A DNA stretch of 64,000 bases from Cognatishimia sp. 1_MG-2023 (GCF_030548175.1 NZ_JAUORX010000002.1:248001-312000); one strand, 5' to 3'. Positions 29,630-39,215 are shown, counted from the stretch's first letter. Made by a program: numbers and translations. Notes: generated by a model from the letters alone, not told the origin.

Positions 29630-30726
29630 TATGTGGTCTCTTTCTTGTTCAACGCGAGGAACAGGCGTTCCAACGGCATCCGCACCATATTATCGAGAGC
29701 CCCAGTAAAGAGGATCACCAAGGCCTGGATGACTACAATCAATTCACGCGGGATGCTTGTCCAAAGAGCGAGTTCTGCGCCACCTTGGTTCAAGAAGCCA
29801 AACAGCAAAGCTGCCATTAGGATGCCAATGGGATGGTTGCGCCCCATCAAGGCCACAGCAATACCAACAAACCCAGCGCCTTCTGTGGAATTCAGGATCA
29901 ACCGTTCACTTTCGCCAAGGGTTGTGTTGACTGACATCATGCCAGCCAAAGCGCCGGAAATGAGCATCGCAATTACAGTGATCCGTAATGGTGAGATACC
30001 AGCATATTTTGCGGCAGTTTCAGATTTGCCAAAGCTGCGGATGTCATAGCCTAGCTTTGTGCGCCAGATTAACAGCCAGACCACGACGCAGGCCGCCAGT
30101 GCAACGAAGAACGTAACGTTAGCAGGCGCACCACGGAACATCCGAGAGCCTTCTGGTGCGAACATTTCGTGGAAGTTTGGCAAATGAACCGCATCCGGGA
30201 ATGTCGCTGACGCTGGGTCCATGGAGCCGGTTGGGCGTAGAACCTCGACCAACAAATACCCCAGAACCGAAAAGGCAATGTAGTTGAACATGATGGTCGT
30301 AATAACGACGTGGCTACCGCGTTTTGCCTGAAGGTAGGCCGGAATAAACGCCCAAGCTGCACCGAATAGGGCTGCACCAATGGACGCGCCAACAATTGCT
30401 AAAGACCAGTGTGGCCAAGGAATATAGAGACACACCAAAGCAACACCGACGCCGCCAATCATGGCTTGGCCTTCACCGCCGATATTGAATAGGCGCGCGT
30501 GAAAGGCCACAGCGACGGCGAGGCCCGTAAAGATGTAGTTTGTTGTGTAATAGAGTGTGTAACCCCAACCTGCGCTGCGCTTCAGTGCGCCGTCGACCAT
30601 GAGTTGAAACGCTTCTACCGGGTTTTCACCGATGCCCAAGATGACGAGGGCACTAAAAAATGCGGCCAATGCTAAGCTGATTAGCGGCACAAGTAGGACG
30701 TCGGCCCATACTGGCATTTTACCCAT
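29629..30726 (-). CDS. Nucleoside-type ABC transporter permease (first)
   Basis: 365-residue permease of the NupP/YufP type with about nine to ten transmembrane segments; LFNIGGEGQAMIGGVG (about 84-99) is the family signature. The start codon overlaps the end of the ATPase gene at 30726. Forms the translocation path with the second permease. Substrate assigned as nucleosides by family, supported by deoD elsewhere in the window, but not proven. Confidence 0.9.
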   Translation of the reverse strand: MGKMPVWADVLLVPLISLALAAFFSALVILGIGENPVEAFQLMVDGALKRSAGWGYTLYYTTNYIFTGLAVAVAFHARLFNIGGEGQAMIGGVGVALVCLYIPWPHWSLAIVGASIGAALFGAAWAFIPAYLQAKRGSHVVITTIMFNYIAFSVLGYLLVEVLRPTGSMDPASATFPDAVHLPNFHEMFAPEGSRMFRGAPANVTFFVALAACVVVWLLIWRTKLGYDIRSFGKSETAAKYAGISPLRITVIAMLISGALAGMMSVNTTLGESERLILNSTEGAGFVGIAVALMGRNHPIGILMAALLFGFLNQGGAELALWTSIPRELIVVIQALVILFTGALDNMVRMPLERLFLALNKKETT

Positions 30727-32306
30727 CAGGCGTTCTCCCCAGTCATACCGGCCATTAACAGGCCTAATTCTCGTTCATCTGTTTCCGCTGCAACACGCTC
30801 GCCCATGATTTTGCCATCGAACATAACGGCGACACGGTCGGCGAGTGACAGGATCTCTTCGAGTTCCACGCTGACCAGTAGAATGGCTTTGCCTTGGTCA
30901 CGTAGGGCAATGATTTGCTCGTGAATGAACTCAATCGCGCCAATGTCGACACCGCGGGTTGGTTGGCCGATGAGTAGCAAGTCGGGATTTCGTTCGATTT
31001 CGCGCGCCACAACAATTTTCTGTTGGTTGCCGCCAGAGAAGTTTTTGGCTGCTAGATGTGGGTCGGGCGGACGCACATCAAATCGCTGCATTTGATCGGT
31101 GGCTTTCTCGAGAATAGCTTTGTTGTCCATGAACATACCAGATTGGTATTCAGGTTCATGGTGGTAGCCGAAGACAGAGTTTTCCCAAGCAGTGAAGTCC
31201 ATAATCAGACCTTCGCGCTGGCGATCTTCGGGTACATGCGCAATTCCAGCAGCACGTCTTGCTTGGCCATCAGATCCAGCGCCTTTGAGCGGTATCTCAG
31301 TGCCATTCATACGAATGGTTCCGGTACCCTCTGCGAATCCTCCTAGGACTTCTAGCAATTCTGACTGGCCGTTCCCGGCCACCCCTGCGATGCCCAAAAT
31401 TTCTCCGGCGCGGACCTCAAGGTCGATGCCTTTGACGCGCAGCACGCCCTTGTCATCAACCACGCTTAGGTTTTCGATCTGTAGCACCTGTGCGCCTGGT
31501 ATCGCGGGTTCTTTATCGACACGCAGCAGTACTTTGCGGCCCACCATCAATTCAGCCAAGCCTTCAGGGCTGGTTTCAGAGGTTTGGACCGTAGCCGTCA
31601 TTTCGCCACGGCGCATAACGCTCACGGTGTCAGTGTATTCCATGATCTCGCGCAGCTTGTGCGTGATAAGAATAATGGTTTTTCCTTCTGTACGCAGGCG
31701 ATCCAAAATGCGGAAAAGCTGATCTGCTTCGGAAGGTGTTAGAACCCCAGTGGGTTCGTCGAGAATAAGAATATCTGCCTGACGGTACAGGGCTTTTAGG
31801 ATTTCTACACGCTGTTGATGACCGACGCTTAGGTTTTCGATCAAGGCGTCTGGGTCAACGTTCAGCTCGTATTCTTTTGCAAGCTGTGTCAGCTCCTTGC
31901 GCGCCTTTGAAAGCGATGGGCGCAAGAGGGCGCCACTTTCGGCACCTAGAATGATATTTTCAAGGACCGAGAAGTTTTCAACCAACTTGAAATGTTGAAA
32001 CACCATGCCGATGCCCGCCGCAATTGCTGCTTGGCTGTCAGGAATGACGGTCTTCTTGCCTTGGATGTAGATGTCGCCTTTGTCCGCTTTGTAGAATCCA
32101 TAAAGGATTGACATCAAAGTAGACTTTCCCGCGCCGTTTTCCCCGATAATACCGTGGATCGTGCCTGGACGGACCGAAATAGAGATATCTTTGTTGGCCT
32201 GAACAGGACCAAAGGCTTTTGAAATTCCCTTAAGCTCGAGTGCCAAGGGGGCGTCAGCGGGAAGGGCGGCCAATTCTGGCCGCCCTGTGTTAAGCGAATT
32301 GCTCAT
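30726..32306 (-). CDS. Nucleoside-type ABC transporter ATP-binding protein (tandem domains)
   Basis: 526 residues holding two ATPase domains, as in RbsA, MglA and NupO. Domain 1 has Walker A GENGAGKSTLMS (about 55-66) and signature LSVGHQQRVEI. Domain 2 has a degenerate Walker A GVAGNGQSELLEV and signature FSGGNQQKIVV; loss of the second Walker A Lys is usual for this family. It lies 6 bp after the substrate-binding protein gene and overlaps the first permease gene. Confidence 0.93.
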   Translation of the reverse strand: MSNSLNTGRPELAALPADAPLALELKGISKAFGPVQANKDISISVRPGTIHGIIGENGAGKSTLMSILYGFYKADKGDIYIQGKKTVIPDSQAAIAAGIGMVFQHFKLVENFSVLENIILGAESGALLRPSLSKARKELTQLAKEYELNVDPDALIENLSVGHQQRVEILKALYRQADILILDEPTGVLTPSEADQLFRILDRLRTEGKTIILITHKLREIMEYTDTVSVMRRGEMTATVQTSETSPEGLAELMVGRKVLLRVDKEPAIPGAQVLQIENLSVVDDKGVLRVKGIDLEVRAGEILGIAGVAGNGQSELLEVLGGFAEGTGTIRMNGTEIPLKGAGSDGQARRAAGIAHVPEDRQREGLIMDFTAWENSVFGYHHEPEYQSGMFMDNKAILEKATDQMQRFDVRPPDPHLAAKNFSGGNQQKIVVAREIERNPDLLLIGQPTRGVDIGAIEFIHEQIIALRDQGKAILLVSVELEEILSLADRVAVMFDGKIMGERVAAETDERELGLLMAGMTGENA

Positions 32307-32312
32307 TTAAGA

Positions 32313-33308
32313 TCAGAATTCCAGAACTGAGCAGGATTCTGCAGCAGCATAGTCTTCTACTTTAACTTCGCCGGAAACGATGGATTTGGTTGCCATTTCT
32401 ACAGCGGCAGTCATTTCTGCAGTCACGAGAGGTGCATTGTTTTCGTCAAACGCGACGCCAACGCCTTCGGCGGCCAGATTAAGATTCTGGAAACCAGTTT
32501 CCAGATCAGCACCATCTTTCAGTGCGTTATAAACAGCCACGTCAACGCGCTTCAGCATAGAAGTCAAAACTTTGCCCGGGTGCAGGTGGTTTTGGTTTGA
32601 GTCAACACCGATGGACAGGATGCCTTCGTCTGCTGCCACTTGCAGAACACCAACACCGGTGCCGCCAGCTGCCGCAAAGATAACGTCTGCGCCATCAGAG
32701 ATTTGCGCTTTTGTTAGCTCGCCGCCCTTTACCGGGTCATTCCATGCAGAAGGCGTGGTGCCGGTCATGTTGGCAATCACTGTCGCGTCTGGGTTTACAG
32801 ATTTAACACCCTGTGCGTAGCCACATGCAAACTTACGGATCAACGGGATGTCCATGCCACCGATGAAACCAACAGTGCCGGATTTGGAAGCTTCTGCTGC
32901 CATAACGCCCGCCAAGAAAGAGCCTTCGTGCTCTGCAAAGCTGATTGTCAGAACGTTAGGAAGGTTTGCCCAACCGTCGATGTTGACGAATTTGGTTTCA
33001 GGATAATCAGGTGCAACCTGTTCGATTGGAGTGGTCATGGCAAAGCCCATGGTCACAATCGGGTTTGCACCAGCTTCTGCAAAGCGACGCAGAGCTTGTT
33101 CGCGTTGTGCTTCGGACTGCAGTTCGATTTCCAAGAATTTGCCGCCAGTTTCTTCTGCCCAGCGTGTCGCGCCTGCAAAGCCAGCTTCGTTAAATGACTT
33201 GTCGAACTTGCCGCCAAGATCGAAAATCAGCGCAGGGTCAGCAGCAGCAGCACCAGCGGTCAGAGCAGCAGCAGCAGCGGCGCCCAGGAATTTCTTCATC
33301 AGGGTCAT
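32313..33308 (-). CDS. BMP-family ABC transporter substrate-binding protein
   Basis: Periplasmic binding protein of 331 residues with an Ala-rich signal peptide (cleavage near GAAAADP). The basic membrane protein family start ALIFDLGGKFDKSFNEA is visible just after it. Members bind purine nucleosides in Gram-negative bacteria. The start at 33308 is chosen because GGGAGA is spaced 5-6 nt; in-frame ATGs lie on both sides. First gene of the four-gene importer operon; a repeated GGTCAACTGG element lies about 110-130 bp upstream. Confidence 0.9.
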   Translation of the reverse strand: MTLMKKFLGAAAAAALTAGAAAADPALIFDLGGKFDKSFNEAGFAGATRWAEETGGKFLEIELQSEAQREQALRRFAEAGANPIVTMGFAMTTPIEQVAPDYPETKFVNIDGWANLPNVLTISFAEHEGSFLAGVMAAEASKSGTVGFIGGMDIPLIRKFACGYAQGVKSVNPDATVIANMTGTTPSAWNDPVKGGELTKAQISDGADVIFAAAGGTGVGVLQVAADEGILSIGVDSNQNHLHPGKVLTSMLKRVDVAVYNALKDGADLETGFQNLNLAAEGVGVAFDENNAPLVTAEMTAAVEMATKSIVSGEVKVEDYAAAESCSVLEF

Positions 33309-33414
33309 GTGTATCTCCCACATTATTGTATAGGCCCAGTCTATCCCTCGCGCCGGGCCTTGGTGTTCAGATCTTTCAGATCAATGTACAAATTTGGCCG
33401 GACAGGTAGGGGAG

Positions 33415-33441
33415 GGTCAACTGGTTTTTTTGACCAACTGG
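33415..33441. promoter_or_regulatory. Repeated GRYCAACTGG element upstream of the nucleoside importer
   Basis: Direct repeat GGTCAACTGG (33415-33424) and GACCAACTGG (33432-33441) separated by seven T, with an embedded inverted repeat GGTCAA-N9-TTGACC. It lies 107-133 bp upstream of the importer start and before the rimI stop. Possibly a repressor operator for nucleoside uptake. Confidence 0.4.
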
Positions 33442-33469
33442 CCCAGATTTCGTCACCCGGTTTCAATTA

Positions 33470-33880
33470 TTATAGGGAGCGAGACATGATAAGAGCATCG
33501 ACTTTGTCTCCATTTGTCCGTGCGTAATACTCTGGTCGAGTGGAATTTGTTTTGTAATCGTTTGATAAATAAATGTTTATCGCGACTGCGTTGTCTGCGG
33601 CAACCTCTAGAAATGTTGTCGTCGCACCCCGCAACTTTGCAGTCTCATGGTATTGATTAAGAAATAATCGCCCCAACCCAAGACCTTGAAATTCTGGATC
33701 GACAGCAAGCGTTAGAAGCTCGGATTCATCCGCAATGACCCGGCCAAGGGCAAAGCCTCGTGAATCGCCCTCACAAAAGCAGAGTGGGCTTTCCAAAAAG
33801 CTAGCAAATTCAGATGATTCCCAAGGTCTAGAATCATTAAAAGCCGCTTTGTGGATTTTCGAAAGCGATTCCGGTGTCAT
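33470..33880 (-). CDS. rimI: Ribosomal protein S18 alanine N-acetyltransferase-like GNAT
   Basis: GNAT acetyltransferase of 136 residues. The acetyl-CoA loop VDPEFQGLGLGRLFL (about 76-90) and the C-terminal strand ATTTFLEVAADNAVAINIY are typical of RimI. It directly follows tsaB with an ATGA overlap; tsaB-rimI pairing is common and supports the name. The N-terminal strand is short compared with E. coli RimI (148 residues), so the exact protein substrate is less certain. Confidence 0.85.
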   Translation of the reverse strand: MTPESLSKIHKAAFNDSRPWESSEFASFLESPLCFCEGDSRGFALGRVIADESELLTLAVDPEFQGLGLGRLFLNQYHETAKLRGATTTFLEVAADNAVAINIYLSNDYKTNSTRPEYYARTNGDKVDALIMSRSL

Positions 33881-34464
33881 AGGATTTTAGGCGGTTGGTC
33901 CCGGGCGGGTGCAGCGTCGGCGCTTCGAATGTACAATGGTGCTGGCCGAGGATTATCTGCCCCTAACCGCGCGCTCGCGCAACGTGCGATATTTGACGCC
34001 AGAATATCCCCAGTCGGTGGCGACAATATTTCGCGTTCACTCGTATAGGGCGCCGGCGTCAGATGGGGTGCCTTGCCGCTTGCTTGATCCAGCACATAGA
34101 TATGATCGCGAGGCGCTGGAACGGTTGCAACACAATTTGACGAATGCCCCCAACGTGTTGCATCAAATGTGGAAACGCCGATGGCTGGAATATTTAGAGC
34201 GAGCGAAAGGCCGCGTGCCGCAGAAACAGAAATTCGAATGCCGGTAAAATTACCCGGGCCAATCCCTACGCCAATGGCCGATAGGTCATTCCAAAAATGG
34301 CCTTGGTCGGTCAGAAGTGTTTCAAGCAGAGGCATCAGCTCTTCTGCTTGGCCGCGAGACATCTCTACCACTTTGGACGCCAAAATTTCGTCACCACGCA
34401 ACAAAGCGGCCGCGCAGTGCGCGGCCGATGTATCAAACGCCAAAATCAGTGGATCAGACACCAA
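33877..34464 (-). CDS. tsaB: tRNA threonylcarbamoyladenosine biosynthesis protein TsaB
   Basis: 195 residues, somewhat shorter than E. coli TsaB (231). TsaB is the non-catalytic partner of TsaD in making t6A37 of ANN-decoding tRNAs. It shows the ASKHA-fold start ILAFDTSAAHCA and the loop GVGIGPGNFTGIRISV (about 65-80). The start is non-ATG: TTG at 34464 or GTG at 34461, after GAGG. The first bases overlap the 3' end of nfuA by 11 bp. Confidence 0.9.
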   Translation of the reverse strand: MVSDPLILAFDTSAAHCAAALLRGDEILASKVVEMSRGQAEELMPLLETLLTDQGHFWNDLSAIGVGIGPGNFTGIRISVSAARGLSLALNIPAIGVSTFDATRWGHSSNCVATVPAPRDHIYVLDQASGKAPHLTPAPYTSEREILSPPTGDILASNIARCASARLGADNPRPAPLYIRSADAAPARDQPPKIL

Positions 34465-35017
34465 CAGGGCGAACCTCTGTGACTTCTGGGATGTAATGGC
34501 GAAGCAGGTTTTCGATACCCATCTTCAACGTAACAGTAGACGATGGGCAACCTGCGCAGGCGCCTTGCATGTACAGATAAACCACGCCGCGTTCGAAGCC
34601 GTGGAACGTGATGTCACCACCGTCTTGTGCAACAGCAGGGCGCACGCGTGTGTCCAGCAATTCTTTGATTTGGTCAACGATTTCGCTATCTTCGCCAGAG
34701 TGGTCAGCATGGCCGGATGGGGCTACGCTATCTGCTGCTAAAACAGGTTGGCCAGACTGAAAATGCTCCATGATAACGCCCAGAATAGAAGGCTTCACAT
34801 GGTCCCATTCTGTGCTTTCACCCTTGGTCACAGTGACAAAGTCATGGCCCAAAAATACGCCAGTCACACCGCTGATAGTAAAAATCCGTTCAGCCAGTGG
34901 CGAAGCAACCGCGCTTTCAACGTTTGGAAAGTCTGCAGTGCCTGCTGACAAAACCGTTTGGCCCGGCAAAAATTTGAGTGTCGCAGGGTTCGGAGTGGAT
35001 TCAGTTTGAATAAACAT
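34454..35017 (-). CDS. nfuA: NifU-family Fe-S cluster carrier (NfuA-like)
   Basis: 187 residues with two domains: an N-terminal Nfu_N domain (FIQTESTPNPATLKFLPG, residues 2-19) and a C-terminal NifU-like domain with the cluster ligands Cys154 and Cys157 in GACAGCPSS. It delivers 4Fe-4S clusters to target enzymes, for example the aconitase and lipoyl synthase type. Stands upstream of tsaB and overlaps it slightly; no other Fe-S assembly genes are present here. Confidence 0.92.
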   Translation of the reverse strand: MFIQTESTPNPATLKFLPGQTVLSAGTADFPNVESAVASPLAERIFTISGVTGVFLGHDFVTVTKGESTEWDHVKPSILGVIMEHFQSGQPVLAADSVAPSGHADHSGEDSEIVDQIKELLDTRVRPAVAQDGGDITFHGFERGVVYLYMQGACAGCPSSTVTLKMGIENLLRHYIPEVTEVRPVGV

Positions 35018-35120
35018 CAGTGTGCCTTTCGTCTCTGTCTTCCGATATGCGTGGCCTTATTCAAAGTGTCAAGGTTTGGAACTATTCTAAAAGGGTGAGA
35101 TAGGCCCGACACAAATGAAA

Positions 35121-35140
35121 AAGCCGGGTCTCCCCGGCTT
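35121..35140 (-). terminator. Terminator after the universal stress protein gene
   Basis: 8-bp stem AAGCCGGG/CCCGGCTT with a 4-nt loop; the minus-strand RNA continues into UUUUUC. Lies 16 bp beyond the stop codon. Confidence 0.8.
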
Positions 35141-35155
35141 GTTGTAGCGTTTGAA

Positions 35156-35611
35156 TTAGGTGATCGCCTCTAGCCGTTCCTTGGACATATCGCCGGGAAC
35201 AATGGTCACTGGGATAGGCAACGAACCAGAATTACGTGTCAGTTGTGTTACTAAGGGCCCTGGGCCACCTTTTTCGGTACCGGCTCCTAGGACAAGAACG
35301 CCAACATCTGCGTCTTCTTGAATTTGGGCTAGGATTTCGTTCAGGGGTTCGCCTTCGCGAATAACCAACTCCGGATCAACATTCTGGCGGTCCCGCATCC
35401 ATTTTGCGAAGACTTCGAAATGCACTTCGATCCGCTCACGCGCTTCTTGGCGCATGATGTCACCGACGCCAATCCAGTGATTGAACTCTTCTGGTGGAAT
35501 AACTGACAAAACCTCGACGCCACCGCCGGTTTTTGCAGCTCGCATTGCGGCAAACCGCATAGCATTTAAACATTCGCGGCTGTCATCCAGCACGACTAAA
35601 AACTTGCGCAT
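35156..35611 (-). CDS. Universal stress protein, UspA family
   Basis: 151 residues with the Usp fold: first strand RKFLVVLDDSRECLNAMRFA (2-21) and the C-terminal ATP-loop region VLGAGTEKGGPGPLVTQL (about 110-127), which is a variant of the G-2x-G-9x-G(S/T) motif. The start at 35611 has GGAGGC upstream. It is a single-gene unit with its own terminator. Target and nucleotide binding are not known. Confidence 0.88.
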   Translation of the reverse strand: MRKFLVVLDDSRECLNAMRFAAMRAAKTGGGVEVLSVIPPEEFNHWIGVGDIMRQEARERIEVHFEVFAKWMRDRQNVDPELVIREGEPLNEILAQIQEDADVGVLVLGAGTEKGGPGPLVTQLTRNSGSLPIPVTIVPGDMSKERLEAIT

Positions 35612-35732
35612 GAAATTGCCTCCTTCTGCGTATCATGGCGGAAGCGCGGATTAAGGGCAATGCTTGATGCACCAGGCAAGCGATTGCGTTTCATGCCCTT
35701 TGCCAAAGAACCGAAAATAAAATCGAAAGAAA

Positions 35733-35761
35733 AATGGCGCGAACCTACGTTGCGCGCCATT
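35733..35761 (-). terminator. Terminator after trpS
   Basis: 9-bp stem AATGGCGCG/CGCGCCATT with an 11-nt loop; the minus-strand RNA runs into UUUUUCUUUC. Lies 33 bp after the trpS stop. Confidence 0.85.
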
Positions 35762-35793
35762 CTAAATACTTAAATTTAAGGCTTAAACGATAT

Positions 35794-36828
35794 TCAAGCG
35801 CCCACCATGCCAACGATGCGGTAAGTTTCCTTTAGGATTGGCGTAGCTATTTCACGCGCACGTTCCGCACCCTTTGCCAAGATCGCGTCGATTTCCGTTG
35901 TGTCTTGCATTAAGCGCGACATCTCTCCGGAGATGGGTGATAGCTTTGCTACTGCAAGATCAGCCAAAATTGGTTTGAACTCCGAGAATTGCTTTCCACC
36001 AACCTCTGCCAACACTTGATCAACTGACTGATCGTTCAACGCCGCATAGATGTTCACAAGATTGCGCGCTTCGGGACGGCCCTCTAGGCCATCAGCTTCG
36101 GAAGGCAAGGCTTCTGGATCGGTCTTGGCCTTGCGGATTTTTTTGGCGATGGTGTCAGCGTCATCGCGTAAGTTAATGCGCGATGCGTCAGACGGATCAG
36201 ATTTTGACATCTTCTTTGTGCCGTCACGCAATGACATAACGCGTGTTGCCGCGCCTTCTATCACAGGTTCTGGGATCGGAAAGAAATCGACACCATAGTC
36301 GTGATTGAATTTAGTTGCGATATCGCGTGTCAATTCAACGTGTTGCTTTTGGTCTTCGCCAACAGGCACATGGGTTGCGTGGTATAGCAAAATATCCGCG
36401 GCCATCAAAGCAGGGTAGGCAAACAAACCAAGCGAAGCATTTTGCGAATTTTTGCCAGCTTTGTCTTTCCATTGCGTCATGCGCTGCATCCAACCCATTC
36501 GAGCGACACAGTTAAACATCCAGCCAAGCTGTGCGTGTTCTGGCACCTGCGACTGGTTAAACAGAATGGACTTGTCCGGGTTTAAACCAGAGGCGATGTA
36601 ACCCGCACATAATTCATATGTCGCATGGCGCAGTTTCGCTGGGTCTTGCCAAACGGTGATCGCGTGTTGATCAACCATGCAATAGATTGATTGAACACCG
36701 GTCTCTTGTGTATCGACAAAGCGCTTCATCGCGCCAAGATAGTTGCCCAAGGTCAGGCCGCCCGACGGCTGAATGCCGGAGAAGACTCGTGGGGTAAAGT
36801 CAGAGGACGTTTGGACCGCCTCGTTCAT
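35794..36828 (-). CDS. trpS: Tryptophanyl-tRNA synthetase
   Basis: Class I aminoacyl-tRNA synthetase of 344 residues that charges tRNA-Trp. The HIGH-type motif appears as [17 protein letters not shown] (17-33) and the KMSKS loop as [10 protein letters not shown] at about residue 206. The start at 36828 has GGAGT at a good distance. It ends in a strong terminator and is divergent from the rhomboid-like gene, sharing 75 bp of promoter region. Confidence 0.96.
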   Translation of the reverse strand: MNEAVQTSSDFTPRVFSGIQPSGGLTLGNYLGAMKRFVDTQETGVQSIYCMVDQHAITVWQDPAKLRHATYELCAGYIASGLNPDKSILFNQSQVPEHAQLGWMFNCVARMGWMQRMTQWKDKAGKNSQNASLGLFAYPALMAADILLYHATHVPVGEDQKQHVELTRDIATKFNHDYGVDFFPIPEPVIEGAATRVMSLRDGTKKMSKSDPSDASRINLRDDADTIAKKIRKAKTDPEALPSEADGLEGRPEARNLVNIYAALNDQSVDQVLAEVGGKQFSEFKPILADLAVAKLSPISGEMSRLMQDTTEIDAILAKGAERAREIATPILKETYRIVGMVGA

Positions 36829-36903
36829 ATCAGATACTCCGTCTGGAATTTATTGCTCGCTTGGCTTACCCATGGCGGGAAATGCCGTCAAGGAGCACGT
36901 CTA

Positions 36904-37590
36904 ATGTCGCAACCGCACAATACCAGCCCGTTTAATGCCATCCCGCCTGTTGTGGGGGCGTTGGCGCTGGCGATCATTGGTATCGAATTGGTGTTCTACC
37001 TTGGAAGTAAAGGGCTGGTTGGTGGACCACAGTCTATTGCTTGGCGACTGGCGACGGTGCAGTCCTATGCCTTCTCTCCGGATATCCTCGCGTGGATGTG
37101 GGATAGTGGAGTGTGGCCTGCGGAACATCTTGTTCGGAATGTCAGCTACTTGTTTTTGCACGGTAACTTTACGCATGCCCTGTTTGCCAGCGTGATCGTA
37201 TTGGCCCTGGGCAAAATGGTAAGCGAAGTTTTTCATCCGCTCGCGATCTTAGCCGTGTTTTTCCTGTCAGGGATCATTGGGGCCGTGGTGTATGCCTTAG
37301 CTTGGACAAATGCGCCACCGCTGATCGGCGCCTACCCCGGAGCCTACGGTTTTATTGGTGCCTACACGTATTTGATGTGGACCAAGCTCCGCATGGTCGG
37401 CGAAAATCAGTCACGCGCCTTTAGCCTGATTGCGCTGTTGTTGGGTATCCAGCTTATATTTGGAGCTTTGTTTGGCGGCAGCGGTGATTGGGTAGCTGAT
37501 CTAGCCGGTTTTGTTGTCGGGTTTGGTTTGTCATTCGTCTTGGTGCCGGGCGGATGGGCACGTATTCGCGCGATGCTTCAACACGATTGA
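36904..37590 (+). CDS. Rhomboid-family membrane protein lacking catalytic residues
   Basis: 228 residues with about six to seven transmembrane helices. The rhomboid TM2 landmark is clear (FLHGNFTHALFA, residues 84-95). However, the catalytic GxSG position reads GAYP or GAYG (142-149) with no Ser, and the site of the catalytic His in the late helix reads VADLAGFVVG, with Asp199 in place of His. It is therefore probably a pseudo-protease that binds or sorts membrane proteins. Start at 36904 with AAGGAG upstream. The 3'-end repeat follows. Confidence 0.8.
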   Translation: MSQPHNTSPFNAIPPVVGALALAIIGIELVFYLGSKGLVGGPQSIAWRLATVQSYAFSPDILAWMWDSGVWPAEHLVRNVSYLFLHGNFTHALFASVIVLALGKMVSEVFHPLAILAVFFLSGIIGAVVYALAWTNAPPLIGAYPGAYGFIGAYTYLMWTKLRMVGENQSRAFSLIALLLGIQLIFGALFGGSGDWVADLAGFVVGFGLSFVLVPGGWARIRAMLQHD

Positions 37591-37604
37591 TCAAGCAAAT
37601 CGGT

Positions 37605-37669
37605 AGAGGGGCTTTGCCCCTCTTGGCTTGTAGCCAATTCACCCCAAAGTATTTGGATCAAGAAAGAGC
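37605..37669 (+). repeat. Rhodobacteraceae 3'-end repeat, copy 2
   Basis: After the rhomboid-like gene: hairpin AGAGGGGC/GCCCCTCT with loop TTT (37605-37623), then the tail AAAGTATTTGGATCAAGAAA. Terminator-like, and related to the copies after sdhB, coaBC and sseB. Confidence 0.75.
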
Positions 37670-37676
37670 CGCCGGT

Positions 37677-39215
37677 CTAAGTCCGGCCTGCTCGCATTAT
37701 TTCTTTTAGGTTGAAAGCGCCGATGCGCTGGCCTATCGCAAAATATGCTGCAGCCCCGATTGTAATCAGCCCTAGCAGTGCGAGATAGCGCCAGCTTGGT
37801 GTGTTCAGGGCGGTATTGAGCAATAGCATCGCCCCGAACAGGGCGGCTCCCATTGCGAATGAAGCGATGCAGATACGCCATACTCGTTTTGTGAAACGAG
37901 TATCAAACCGTGCGACATCACCGAATTTTCGTGCATTCACTGCAAGCAAAACGACCATTGCCCAGCCTGCAACTGTTGTGGCTACAGCAGGCGCCATCCA
38001 ACCGATGAACGGGTGCAGCCCAAAAGAAAGGCCTGCATTGATGACCATCGCCCAAATCGCGAAACGGAACGGTGTTTTGGTGTCTTCGCGTGCAAAGAAC
38101 AGTGGTTGAAGCAGTTTTTGAAGTACAAAAGCAGGTAAGCCCAGGCCATAGATAGCCACAGCGGCAGCAATAGCCATACTGTCATCTGCAGTTGTTGCAC
38201 CGCGCTCATACATCACGGAAACTAGCGGCAGTGGGATAATTAGAAACGCCACAGCACAAGGTATTGTCAGGGCAAGTGCGAATTCGCCGGCGCGAGAATA
38301 GGCTTCGCGTGCGCCAAGCTCATCTCCCGCTTTTAGGCGACGAGAGAGGTCGGGCAAAAGAACGATACCAATCGCGATGCCAACAACACCTAAGGGTAGC
38401 TGATAGAGCCGATCAGCCGCGAAGAGCCAACTGATTGCCCCCTCTGTTCTTGAGGCCACCAATTGCCCGACAACAAGGTTGATTTGCATGACGCCTGACG
38501 CCAGCGCAGCCGGGACAGCAACCGTCACCATATGGGACATGTCTGGTGTCCAGCGCGGCATGGCGGGGCGTAACGAAACGCCTGCGCGTTCCGCTGCGAT
38601 CCAAACCAAACCCAGCTGTGCAATACCGGCGACAGGTATTGTCCAAATCAGCCAATGGATGACGTCATGGCCCAACATTGCGCCAATGGTCATGGCAGTT
38701 ACAGCGAAAATGTTCAGCAATACAGGGGCCGCAGCGGCTGCTGCAAATCGGCCCGTGGCGTTTAGGACTCCAGAAAATAAAGCGGCTAGCGACATGAAGA
38801 AGATGTAGGGAAATACGATACGGCCATAACCGACGGTCAGATCAAACCGTTCGTCGCCATAAAACCCTTCGGCAGTTACCCAAACCAATGCAGGCATAAA
38901 CACCATGGCAAGTCCGGTGAGGGTTAGGACTACCGTCGCTAAGCCATTAAGCGCATCACGTGCAAAGGCCTCGGCTTCTTCATTGGCTTCATACTTCTTC
39001 GAAAACAAAGGCACAAAGGCCGCATTAAACGCCCCTTCGGCGAAGAACCGACGAAACATGTTGGGCAAGCGAAAGGCGGCCACAAAGGCATCTAGACCAA
39101 CGCCAGGCCCGATTAAGCTAAGAATCATTATCTCTCGGGCAAAACCCAAAATACGGCTCAGTAAGGTCCAAAATCCAACGGTGAGAAATCCGCGCATCAG
39201 CCGGATAGGCTTCAT
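37677..39215 (-). CDS. murJ: Lipid II flippase MurJ
   Basis: 512-residue polytopic membrane protein with about 14 helices of the MOP exporter superfamily; moves lipid II across the inner membrane for peptidoglycan synthesis. The N-terminus (RGFLTVGFWTLLSRILGFAR) and the segment RRFFAEGAFNAAFVPLF near residue 55, with its conserved basic and acidic residues, are typical. Its ATG overlaps the glnD stop by 4 bp, giving a glnD-murJ operon. Confidence 0.95.
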   Translation of the reverse strand: MKPIRLMRGFLTVGFWTLLSRILGFAREIMILSLIGPGVGLDAFVAAFRLPNMFRRFFAEGAFNAAFVPLFSKKYEANEEAEAFARDALNGLATVVLTLTGLAMVFMPALVWVTAEGFYGDERFDLTVGYGRIVFPYIFFMSLAALFSGVLNATGRFAAAAAAPVLLNIFAVTAMTIGAMLGHDVIHWLIWTIPVAGIAQLGLVWIAAERAGVSLRPAMPRWTPDMSHMVTVAVPAALASGVMQINLVVGQLVASRTEGAISWLFAADRLYQLPLGVVGIAIGIVLLPDLSRRLKAGDELGAREAYSRAGEFALALTIPCAVAFLIIPLPLVSVMYERGATTADDSMAIAAAVAIYGLGLPAFVLQKLLQPLFFAREDTKTPFRFAIWAMVINAGLSFGLHPFIGWMAPAVATTVAGWAMVVLLAVNARKFGDVARFDTRFTKRVWRICIASFAMGAALFGAMLLLNTALNTPSWRYLALLGLITIGAAAYFAIGQRIGAFNLKEIMRAGRT

